Below, one piece after another: positions 42,820 to 51,082 of a stretch of 64,000 nucleotides of DNA. The position numbers and the translations under genes are program-made. Where the stretch lies: contig JAUJNL010000005.1 of assembly GCA_030448185.1 (NCBI GenBank), forward strand, positions 51,421 through 115,420, read 5' to 3'. Each line of letters starts with the position of its first letter. Position 1 is the stretch's first letter. The notes below the pieces were generated by a model. The model was not told the origin of the DNA. It saw only the letters and a list, made by a program, of their open reading frames with translations, and did no database searches. Source of the stretch: Cytophagales bacterium (GTDB taxonomy: Bacteria > Bacteroidota > Bacteroidia > Cytophagales > 172606-1).

Positions 42820-44505
42820 ATGAACGGAACTTCCGCTTATTACCAACTGCAAGCCGAAAACGAAGCCCTCCGCAACCGGCTGGAAGAAGCCGAAGAGTTG
42901 ATCCGGGCCATCCGGGCGGCGAAGTAGACGCATTGGCTATTCAGGGGCCTCAGGGACCGCGTATTTATACCCTCAGGGCGCTGACCACCTGTACCGGAGA
43001 TTGATTGAAGAAATGAACGAAGGCGCCGTGATCCTGGATAGGAACGGGATTATTCTCTATAGCAATCAGTGCTTTGCGCATTTATTGAAACTTCCCCTCG
43101 AAAAAGTGATTGGCTCTTCCTTCTTCAACTTTATACCCAATGGTTTCCAGACGTATTTTAAGGAATTGTTTGGACAGGGATGGGAAGGCAAAAGCAAAGG
43201 TGAAATACCGCTTCAGCATAGGACCGGTACGCTTGCTCCTTTCTCCTTGTCCATGAACACCCTGCCGCTGGGCGAATCAACCGGGCTGGGGGTAATTGTG
43301 ACCGATCTCTCCGCCCAGCAGGAAATCAGGGACATCAAAGACCTGGCCGACCGGCAGAATACCCTTATCGAGCACCAGAATCAGGAGATCCGGCGGCAGG
43401 ATAATGCCCGGAAAGAAGCGCAGCAAATGGGGATCATCCTGGAAAGCCTTCCCCAGATTGCCTGGACCACCAACGCGGCCGGTAAAAGCACCTATTTCAA
43501 CCGGCAGTGGTACGCCTACTCAGGCACTGCTCCTGCCCACGATTTCAGCCTGGACCAGTTTATGCACCCCGATGATGCAGCATCTGCCATGGAACAATGG
43601 CAGTACTCATTAACTACGGGCCAGCCCTTCGAGACTGAATACCGGCTGTTGAGGGCATCAGATGGCGCATACCGGTGGATGCTGGGCCGGGCACTGGCCT
43701 TACGGAATGAAGGGCGAAATTACCCTATGGGTAGGTACCTGTACCGATATCCACGATCAGCGGGTGTTGCTGGAAGAACTGCAGCAGGCGAGGCGGCATC
43801 TGCACCTGAAATCAAGAGCTTAGCAAAACCAATGTAGACCTTGATAATTTTGTGTATACCGCCTCACACGACCTCAAATCACCAGTTAATAACCTGGATG
43901 GCTTACTCAAAATGCTGGCCAAGCGGCTGGAGGGGCAGCTCGACGAAACCAATTACAAGGTATTGGAAATGGCCCGTGCTTCTACCGTTCAGTTGCTGGG
44001 TACGATCAATGTCGTGAGTGAGATCACCATATTTCATAATGATAGTTATCTTGAACAAGTACCGGTACGCTTCGACGAACTGCTTGCCGATGTAAGACGG
44101 GATGTAGGTAGCCTGCTGACCGAGTCACAGGCGCAACTGAATATCGACTTTGAAGTCAAGGAGATACTATATGCCCGTAAAAACCTGCGCAGCATTCTCT
44201 ATAACCTGTTAAGCAACGCCCTTAAATACCGGTCTCCCGAAAGACCTTCCCAGGTTCGTCTGTTCACCCGGATGGTCAGGGGAACGGCCATGCTGGAAGT
44301 AGCCGATAACGGGTTAGGCCTGCAACCTGAGCAGCTTGAAAAATTGTTCACGATGTTTAAGCGCTTCCACGCCCACGTGGAAGGAACGGGCATTGGTTTG
44401 TACATGATCCGCCGGATTGTGGAGAATAACGGGGGACTGATTGAAGTAGAAAGCAAGGAGGGGGAAGGAACCCGGTTCCGGATCTATTTCGGCCCCCGTG
44501 GCTGA
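42820..44505 (+). pseudogene. PAS histidine kinase of the kai cluster, frameshifted
   Basis: Joined frames give about 560 residues. An N-terminal helix (ENEALRNRLEEAEELIRAIR) leads to PAS1 (MNEGAVILDRNGIILYSNQC), a coiled coil, and PAS2 (LESLPQIAWTTNAAGKSTYF, EYRLLRASDGAYRWMLGRAL). HisKA has VYTASHDLKSPVNNLDGLL with the phospho-His. The HATPase has NALKYRSPE, VADNGLGL and HVEGTGIGLYMIRRIV. Breaks occur near 42917 (GGGCGGCGAAGTAG), 43725 and 43815. Kinases follow kaiB genes in several bacteria as likely output partners. Confidence 0.88.
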
Positions 44506-45011
44506 TAGCTGACCGCCGGTATTGCATACGGTTCGCTCAGATTATCCATCTTTCCCCTTTTATTTATGCAACTATACCTGCTGCCAAAAGGGGTTTGTAC
44601 TCCGCTTAACCCTGTTTTTTTCCTTCCCGCCGGTATACCTGCCTCTCCTCCAAAATATTCTTCTAATCAACTAAAGTTTTAGTCTTTGCAATAGGAATGT
44701 GTTTATTTTGGCAGAACATTCACCGCAAAAGCGCATCATTCTCTCCCAATCCCCAGGACAGAATCATTTATAAAGTTGATGATTATTAGTTATGGTTCTT
44801 TGACAATTTTCGTGGAAACTGTTGCGCGTTTAGCTTCGCTAAGATAGTTGTAACGCACAATTACCAGAATCGCGTTTTAAACGCGAAAGAGTGATCTTGT
44901 CCGCAAAAATTGTCGCAGAATATTGATTAATTGATTATTTAATAAGCGGTGTTGTATCAGCACATCAGCATATATACTAATTACCACATCTACTTAACTC
45001 CCTCTTTTTCC
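44506..45011. other. Intergenic region holding copy e of the core element
   Basis: The first 290 bases show no feature. The element lies at 44800-44917. After it, CAGCACATCAGCATATATACTA and ACCACATCTAC words (44957-44993) belong to the CACATCAGC family seen at 1358 and 41897. Confidence 0.5.
44800..44917. mobile_element. MITE-like element with TTAGCTTCGCTAA core (copy e)
   Basis: TTGACAATTTTCG and CGCAAAAATTGTCG are imperfect inverted ends. The core is a perfect palindrome here (TTAGC-TTC-GCTAA, 44830-44842), followed by GATAGTTGTAACGC as in the element at 10746. CGCGTTTTAAACGCG is an internal palindrome. There is no coding capacity. Confidence 0.55.
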
Positions 45012-47561
45012 ATGAAATTTACCCTACTGCTGTCAGTTATGGGCTTGGTGCCTTTGTTACTGACTGCACAGAATCCTGTTTCAACCCCTCCCGGCGGCAT
45101 GCGTCCCGGTCCAGGCGGTCCCGGTACCGAAAAGAAAGCGGTTATTCCCGGAACGGAAGCTCCCAAAGGCAACGGCAAGATCAAAGGCGTAGTAATGGAT
45201 TCTATCACTAAAAAACCGGTACAGTTTGCCACCGTGGCGTTGCTGCCTCCGGCAGACAACAAGCCGATTGACGGGGTGGTAAGCGAGGAAGATGGGTCGT
45301 TTCTGTTGGGTAAAGTAGCGGGCGGTGAATACCGGATCAGCGTTACGTTTATCGGGTATAAGACCAAAATCATGGGCCCGGTAAAGATTGGCTCAGGTCG
45401 GGACGAAGAGAATCTGGGTAAAATATTTCTGGTTCCGGATGTGACTTCTCTAAAAGAAGTAACCGTGACCGGTGAAAAAGACCTGGTGGAGGATAAGATA
45501 GACCGCATTGTATACAATGCCGAAAAGGACATCACCAATGCCGGTGGCAATGCTTCGGACGTGCTGAAAAAAGTGCCGATGCTCTCCGTGGATCTGGAGG
45601 GAAATGTTTCTCTGCGGGGCAGTTCCAACGTGAAAGTGCTCATTAACGGCAAGCCTTCTTCCATTATGGCTTCCAGCGTGGCTGATGCCTTACGGCAGAT
45701 TCCAGCTGATATGATTAAAACGGTCGAAGTAATTACCAGCCCTTCAGCCAAGTATGATTCGGAAGGTACGGCAGGCATCATTAACATTATTACCAAAAAG
45801 AATAACCTGCAGGGTGTCAACGGCTCCGTAAACGCTTCCGGGGGCAACCGCTACAGTTACGCCGGCGGCAACGTCAATGTGCGTAAGAAGAAAATCGGGG
45901 GCAATGCCAGCATCGGCCTCAATTACTTCAACGGACGGAGCAATTCGTATACCAACCGTGAGAATAAGTTTTACAATCCTGCTACCGGTGATTTCCAGAC
46001 GGGGAGTTACCTTACCCAAACCAGCGAAGGGTTTAATGAAGGTGTGGGCGCCTACGGCCAGACCGGGCTAGACTACGATTTCAATGCCAAAAGCACGATC
46101 AGTACGAGTATCCGGTTTAATAGCTTTACGTTCCAGAACTGGTCTGATCTGTATTCGGAGGTAGCCAATGCCAACCAACAGATCATTCAGCAGTATGACC
46201 GCAATACCTCTAGCCGCAACCGCTGGGGCAATTTCGACTGGAACATGGATTATACCAAAACCTTTAAGCAAACCGGGCGGGAACTGACGTTTCTGGGGCA
46301 ATACAGCAGCAGCCAGCCCAAAAATAATTTCCGGACTTTTCAGTATGACGAAACGGGCTTGTTGGACTCATTGGTGAACAGCAATAACCTGAGCAAGAAC
46401 GAGGAAATTACCCTGCAAACAGACTACGTACAGCCATTCAAGAATAAAACCACCCTGGAAGTAGGGGTTAAGTCCATTCTGCGGCGGGTAAGCAGTGATT
46501 ACCAGATTTTTGCTTCGGGTTCGGAGAATCAGCCCCTGGAGCTGGACCCGCGCCGGTCGAATGTCTTTGACTATGATCAGAATGTGATTTCGGGGTACGC
46601 TACCTATAAGTTCACAATCAAAAAATTTGGTTTTAATGCCGGAACCCGTTATGAAGGTACTTTCATTGATGCTAATTTCCGTTCTCAGCAGTCGGCGTTC
46701 AGTGACCGGTACCAGAACTTTATTCCCAGTGTAACCGTATCGCGGGACCTGAAGAAAAACCAGAAGCTGAAACTGAGTTATACGCAACGGATCCAAAGGC
46801 CTTCTATTTTCTACCTGAACCCATACGTTAACTACAGCGACCCCAAGAATATCCAGTTTGGGAACCCTAACCTCGACCCCGAACTAACCCATTCGTACGA
46901 GTTGTCGTACAGCCGGTTTACCAAAAGCAATTCCATTAACACTTCTTTGTACGTACGGCAAACCAATAATGCCATTGAATGGATTCGGCTGCCGGTAGAT
47001 TCAACTGGGATAAGCCGCACTACGTACCAGAATATTTCCCGCAATTATTCCTACGGCATGAGTGTGTTTGGCAATATTCAGATCTTGCCCAAGTGGAAGG
47101 CTGGTGGTAACGTAAACGTGTATTTTGTCGACCTGAAAAATCCGGCCACGAATACGGGTAATTCGAGCTGGATGTATAATTTCAATGTCAATTCCTCCTA
47201 TACCTTCAACAAGGGGTTCAGTGCCCAGTTCTTTGGATTTTTCCACTCGCCGCGGGTACAGCTGCAGGGCCGAATGGGTGGGTTTTACAACTACAATATT
47301 GCCGTCAAAAAGGAGATCATGAAGAAGAAGGGCAGTATCAGCGTGGGCCTGGATAATCCTTTCAGCCGTACCGTCCGGTTCCGTTCCGAATTTAATACGC
47401 CTTCGTTCTCCTCCCTCGATATCCGGAACCAGTTCCGGCGCAGCGTGAGGGTAAGTTTAAATTACCAGTTTGGTAAAATGGATTTCAATGGCCGTCCGCC
47501 CCGCCAGAAGCGCAGCATCCGCAATGACGACGCCAAGCAGGGCGAAAGCAGCAGCAATTAG
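45012..47561 (+). CDS. TonB-dependent receptor with carboxypeptidase-like N-terminal domain
   Basis: From ATG 45012 (MKFTLLLSVMGLVPLLLTAQ) the product has 849 residues. After a Pro/Gly-rich linker (GGMRPGPGGPG) comes a CarboxypepD_reg domain (IKGVVMDSITKKPVQFATVA). The plug follows (ITNAGGNASDVLKKVPMLSV, VLINGKPSSIMASSVADALR, IEVITSPSAKYDSEG-like), then a long aromatic-rich beta-barrel ending in a Lys/Arg tail. It resembles the Bacteroidota outer-membrane-barrel family without a SusD partner. The substrate is unknown. Confidence 0.93.
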   Translation: MKFTLLLSVMGLVPLLLTAQNPVSTPPGGMRPGPGGPGTEKKAVIPGTEAPKGNGKIKGVVMDSITKKPVQFATVALLPPADNKPIDGVVSEEDGSFLLGKVAGGEYRISVTFIGYKTKIMGPVKIGSGRDEENLGKIFLVPDVTSLKEVTVTGEKDLVEDKIDRIVYNAEKDITNAGGNASDVLKKVPMLSVDLEGNVSLRGSSNVKVLINGKPSSIMASSVADALRQIPADMIKTVEVITSPSAKYDSEGTAGIINIITKKNNLQGVNGSVNASGGNRYSYAGGNVNVRKKKIGGNASIGLNYFNGRSNSYTNRENKFYNPATGDFQTGSYLTQTSEGFNEGVGAYGQTGLDYDFNAKSTISTSIRFNSFTFQNWSDLYSEVANANQQIIQQYDRNTSSRNRWGNFDWNMDYTKTFKQTGRELTFLGQYSSSQPKNNFRTFQYDETGLLDSLVNSNNLSKNEEITLQTDYVQPFKNKTTLEVGVKSILRRVSSDYQIFASGSENQPLELDPRRSNVFDYDQNVISGYATYKFTIKKFGFNAGTRYEGTFIDANFRSQQSAFSDRYQNFIPSVTVSRDLKKNQKLKLSYTQRIQRPSIFYLNPYVNYSDPKNIQFGNPNLDPELTHSYELSYSRFTKSNSINTSLYVRQTNNAIEWIRLPVDSTGISRTTYQNISRNYSYGMSVFGNIQILPKWKAGGNVNVYFVDLKNPATNTGNSSWMYNFNVNSSYTFNKGFSAQFFGFFHSPRVQLQGRMGGFYNYNIAVKKEIMKKKGSISVGLDNPFSRTVRFRSEFNTPSFSSLDIRNQFRRSVRVSLNYQFGKMDFNGRPPRQKRSIRNDDAKQGESSSN

Positions 47562-47627
47562 TGTTGTTTCGATTTGCAATTTGCGATGCTCGATTGTTCG
47601 ACATCCGATGACGACAGTCGATAATAA

Positions 47628-47907
47628 CAGTCGCTTGCCTCTGGCGAGTGACGGCTATGAAGCAGGCGTCTCGCCTGCAGTGGTGCACTGGCGCGGAAGT
47701 TTCTTCCGCGCCTTTTTTAAATACCAAAATTTTAAGTACATGAGCAAAAGTTATCCGGTACTTGGGTTAAATCAATAAGTTAAAAATCAGGCTCCTTACC
47801 AATGACTACTCCACTAATGACTTCTGACCAACTACTTAAGTCCGAAATTGCTGGAAAATGGGCCAGAGGCCCTATGATAGTCGTCACTCGCCAGAGGCAA
47901 GCGACTG
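47628..47907. repeat. TCGCTTGCCTC inverted element, interrupted copy
   Basis: The left arm 47628-47653 starts CAGTCGCTTGCCTCTGGCGA. The right arm 47882-47907 is its exact 26-base reverse complement. GCAGGCGTCTCGCCTGC follows the left arm, and GGGCCAGAGGCCCTATGATA precedes the right. The 228-base centre includes the terminator at 47690, so unrelated sequence seems inserted. GATGCTCGATTGTTCG words lie just upstream. Confidence 0.75.
47690..47718 (+). terminator. Terminator downstream of the TonB-dependent receptor
   Basis: GGCGCGGAAG-TTT-CTTCCGCGCC is a perfect stem followed by six T. Confidence 0.85.
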
Positions 47908-47952
47908 GAGTAGTAAAAACAGCATCGGAGGGGAAGCCCTCAAATACTGTTT

Positions 47953-48543
47953 TTAGATACTTTCTACCCAGATTACTTTTTCGGTAATTGGTTTGCGGAT
48001 GCCGGGAGGGGAGGGCTTGGCACTGTAGCCCAGGTAAAAAAATCCAAGCAGCTTGTCATCTGGTCCTAGATTGAAAAACGGTTTGGCCTCCTGGTAATAG
48101 GTAATGCCGCCGCTGCCCCAATAAGAGCCGATTCCGTAAGCCGTGGCCGTCAGGGCCATATTCTGGACGGCACAAGCTACCGCTTCAATTTCTTCGGTTT
48201 CAGGAATTTTGCTATTCGGATCGTGGTGCATCCCAATGGCTATGATGTGAGAAGCCATTAGCGGCGTTTCCCGTAGTTTGCGGTACTTGGTTTCGTCGAA
48301 CTTAGCGCCAGACTTTTCCCGGTAGAGTGCCGCCTGAAAAGCAGCCAGCTTTTGTAAACCTGCGCCGGTAAAAACGGTGAAACGCCAAGGTTCGGTGCGG
48401 CCGTGAGAAGGCGCCCAATTGGCATTTTCCAGCATTTGTTCAATAATTTCCCGCGGAATAATTTTATCTTTTTCGTATTGAGCCGGAAACACCGACCGGC
48501 GGTTGCGGATTAAATGATGTACTTCTTCAATGGAGTAAGTCAT
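47953..48543 (-). CDS. Nitroreductase family protein
   Basis: I use ATG 48543 (MTYSIEEVHHLIRNRRSVFP), giving 196 residues. Nitroreductase features: RNRRSVFP (FMN phosphate contact), ENANWAPSHGRTEPWRFTVF, ETPLMASHIIAIGM, AVACAVQNMALTATAYGIGS and LLGFFYLGY. It is an FMN-dependent NAD(P)H oxidoreductase, YdjA-like in size. It converges with the TonB receptor across the repeat region. Confidence 0.93.
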   Translation of the reverse strand: MTYSIEEVHHLIRNRRSVFPAQYEKDKIIPREIIEQMLENANWAPSHGRTEPWRFTVFTGAGLQKLAAFQAALYREKSGAKFDETKYRKLRETPLMASHIIAIGMHHDPNSKIPETEEIEAVACAVQNMALTATAYGIGSYWGSGGITYYQEAKPFFNLGPDDKLLGFFYLGYSAKPSPPGIRKPITEKVIWVESI

Positions 48544-49163
48544 GAGTTGGTATACGGTTATTCTACTCATTAATTGAACAATAAACTACCAGTCTTTCTA
48601 TAGTATATTCCCTACTTCGCCTTCTGCTTCATCAATTGTTCTAAGGAGGCGTGTTACTTTTTATTCACTAGTTAATTATTTTCAATGGTGTTCATGAATG
48701 CTTCGCAGTTGTCATTGCCACAATCCCTTTAGGGATCAGCGAAGCTAACAAGCGGCCAAAACAATAGTTTTGGAGCGGGACCAGCAGAAAGCTAAAAAGG
48801 TCTAGGCAAAAAAATGCTTCCCCCCTTCCCGCACCCCACTCCATGCCGGGCCATTCCCCTCTCGGAATTGTTTTTTATTGTTTGATTGTTGTTGATTTTC
48901 TCTCCTGGTAATTTATGTTCTCTTTTCAGGGATAGTGGCGGGTGGTGGTGCAGCAACAGTGCGGACCGTTCCGGCTATGTGTGTTGGCCGGAGGAAAGCG
49001 GGCCAGGCCTTTTTCAAAGCGTGGAACGGTCTCTGTTGGTGCTGCCCTTTTGTTTTGTTACTTTTATTTTGGGCAAGCAAAATAAAAGTAAGCCTCTGAC
49101 TACGGAACTGTTTAGTGTTAAAAAACTAATTATATGCACTATAAATCTTAACCTTTTCCCGGT
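48544..49163. other. Intergenic region with repeat core and a large hairpin
   Basis: TCAGCGAAGCTAA (complement of the 13-base core, copy f) sits at 48736-48748 beside the small palindrome CCCTTTAGGG. TTACTTTTATTTT/AAAATAAAAGTAA around GGGCAAGC is a perfect 13-bp hairpin at 49058-49091. A 93-codon plus frame here (48886 on) translates the hairpin and has no family likeness, so it is not called. Confidence 0.55.
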
Positions 49164-49901
49164 ATGAAGCTCCTTGTATACACCCTGCTGTCGGCTACGC
49201 TGATATTTTCGCCCAAAATCACCTCTACAAGTGCGCTGATTGAGGCCATGCAGCGCCAATATCAGGGCAAATGGGCTGCTACCGTTACATTTACCCAGCA
49301 GAATCTGCATTATGCTGCAGATACCGTAAAAAGCAGGTCTACGTGGTACGAGGCAATCGAATACCCGAATAATTTTCGAATCGATTTTGGTCTACCCAAG
49401 GAAGGCAACGCAGTTATTTTTGCCAATGATTCTATGTATAGTTTTAAAGAGGGAGTGTTAAAAAGTAAACGTTTTCGGCTCAACTATCTGATTCTATTGA
49501 ATGGCGGTATTTATTTCTTGCCGAAGGAAGAAGCCCTGAAACGGCTGAAGGAGGCTGGTTATGACACAGATGTTTTCCGGGAAGATGTTTGGGAAGGGGG
49601 CAAGGTATACGTGGTCGGGGCCGGGAAGGGTGATGAAAAAACGGCGCAGTGCTGGATAGATGCCCGGCATTTGTACCTGGTGCGGACCATTAATCCTACG
49701 CCGGATGGTCACGTGCAGGATGCCCGGTTCAGTAAGCATGTCCGGCTGGGCGGTGGCTGGATCGAGACGGAAGTGCTTTTCCTCAAAGACGGCAAGCGCG
49801 AACAACTGGAAGAATATAAGAACACTAAGGCCAATGTAAACCTGCCCGCTGGTTTATTCGACCCTGCCCAATTTGGTAAGGTGCACTGGATGAATCCGTA
49901 G
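49164..49901 (+). CDS. LolA-like outer-membrane lipoprotein carrier family protein
   Basis: The 245-residue product has a short signal (MKLLVYTLLSATLIFSPKIT) and the half-barrel pattern of LolA/LolB-like proteins: LIEAMQRQYQGKWAATVTFT, STWYEAIEYPNNFRIDFGLP, NAVIFANDSMYSFKEG, CWIDARHLYLVRTI, GGWIETEVLFLKDGKREQLE and a C-terminal LPAGLFDP. It is probably periplasmic and may carry or sense lipids. Sequence similarity to true LolA is distant. Confidence 0.75.
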   Translation: MKLLVYTLLSATLIFSPKITSTSALIEAMQRQYQGKWAATVTFTQQNLHYAADTVKSRSTWYEAIEYPNNFRIDFGLPKEGNAVIFANDSMYSFKEGVLKSKRFRLNYLILLNGGIYFLPKEEALKRLKEAGYDTDVFREDVWEGGKVYVVGAGKGDEKTAQCWIDARHLYLVRTINPTPDGHVQDARFSKHVRLGGGWIETEVLFLKDGKREQLEEYKNTKANVNLPAGLFDPAQFGKVHWMNP

Positions 49902-50148
49902 GGTTTAGATTTTAGTCTTCGTTTTCCTAGCAGCTTTGACGTATACATTTTTTTACCTTTCCCTCTGGAATCACCCCATATGGGGGATTACGGAGTGGTA
50001 GACTAGGCCTATATTTTCGGTAGCATAAAAGGATTGAAGAGGAAGCGTTCAGTTTGCGGTACGCCATCCCGCTCATGCTACCGCTGGTGGAATTTTCTTC
50101 CTTTACCATCCGCTAAAAAAATACCTTTAAGCCTCATTTTAGTGCAAT

Positions 50149-50778
50149 ATGGCTAGTTCTACTATTCGAATATGCATTGTGGAAGATGATAATATCATCC
50201 GCAATGGGTTTGCGCTGTTAATAAACAGCACTTTTGGCTACCGGATCGTGAATACGTACGGGAATTGCGAAGATGCCATTAAAAATCTTTTCCAGGATGA
50301 GCCCGACGTCGTACTGATGGACATTGAATTGCCTGGAATGAGCGGAATTGAAGGAATTGAGAAAATCAAGCGGCTCCGGCCTAAGACCGATATCATTGTC
50401 GTTACCGTATATGATAATCCGCAACTGGTCTTTGAAGCACTCTGTGCGGGTGCGGGTGGTTACCTGACCAAAAATATGCAGCCGGCCCGATTGCTGGAAG
50501 CCATTAAAGATATCCGGGAGGGAGGCGCCCCCATGAGTACCCAGATTGCCCGGATGGTCGTATCCTCCTTTCAGAAAAACCGCAATTCTCCGCTGACTCC
50601 CCGCGAAACGGAAGTGCTGGAGTTATTAGCCAAAGGCAAGAGTTACAGCACCATAGCTGACGACCTGTTTGTAGACAAGGAAACCATCCGGACGCACATC
50701 AAGAATATTTACTGGAAACTGGAGGTTCACTCCAAGGCCGAAGCCATTGAGAAAGCCCTGAAAGACAAGCTGATATAG
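50149..50778 (+). CDS. NarL/FixJ-type response regulator
   Basis: The 209-residue protein has a receiver domain (ICIVEDDNIIRNGFALLINS, phospho-acceptor Asp58 in VVLMDIELPG, GAGGYLTKNM with the conserved Lys) and a C-terminal LuxR-type helix-turn-helix (LTPRETEVLELLAKGKSYST, IADDLFVDKETIRTHIKNIY). No sensor kinase is adjacent. It lies 304 bases before the SusC/D pair on the same strand and could control it, but no operator evidence is visible. Confidence 0.93.
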   Translation: MASSTIRICIVEDDNIIRNGFALLINSTFGYRIVNTYGNCEDAIKNLFQDEPDVVLMDIELPGMSGIEGIEKIKRLRPKTDIIVVTVYDNPQLVFEALCAGAGGYLTKNMQPARLLEAIKDIREGGAPMSTQIARMVVSSFQKNRNSPLTPRETEVLELLAKGKSYSTIADDLFVDKETIRTHIKNIYWKLEVHSKAEAIEKALKDKLI

Positions 50779-51082
50779 GAATTGGCGATGTCCGATTGGC
50801 GATTGATGATGTAGGGGCGTATTGCATACGCCCTCGAATAGCATCCGTCCTCCCAAACTGGAGGGCAGTGTTCAGCGGAATGCAGCAGGCGGTATGATAG
50901 CCGCTATCCCTACATCGAAAATTCCTTTCCTCCTTATTTACGCAAATTCCCCCATTCTGCGTGATTATTTTCATTCCGGCGTCCTCCATTTTTACAAGTG
51001 GCTTTCGGCGAAGCGGGGATTTATCCGAATTTTTTAAGGCCGGAAGCCGTTGGTCTACCATTTTTACCAAACCTAATCACGT
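50779..51082. repeat. Gap with GATTGGCGAT words and a GTAGGGGCG palindrome
   Basis: GAATTGGCGATGTCCG and ATTGGCGATTGATG (50780-50809) match the word family at 55924-56150. GTAGGGGCGTATTGCATACG (from 50811) is a palindrome of the GTAGAGACG type. The remainder to SusC shows no gene. Confidence 0.5.

Noticed and set aside
44990..45847. Long minus-strand ORF opposite the TonB-dependent receptor
   Set aside because: Its codons are the antisense of a well-supported receptor gene and it shows no motif of its own. The same applies to long antisense frames over the ABC1 kinase (9584-10345), the SGNH gene (24344-24976) and GH20 (35062-35811).
48886..49167. 93-codon ORF before the LolA-like gene
   Set aside because: Much of it translates the 13-bp hairpin at 49058-49091, with no conserved pattern.
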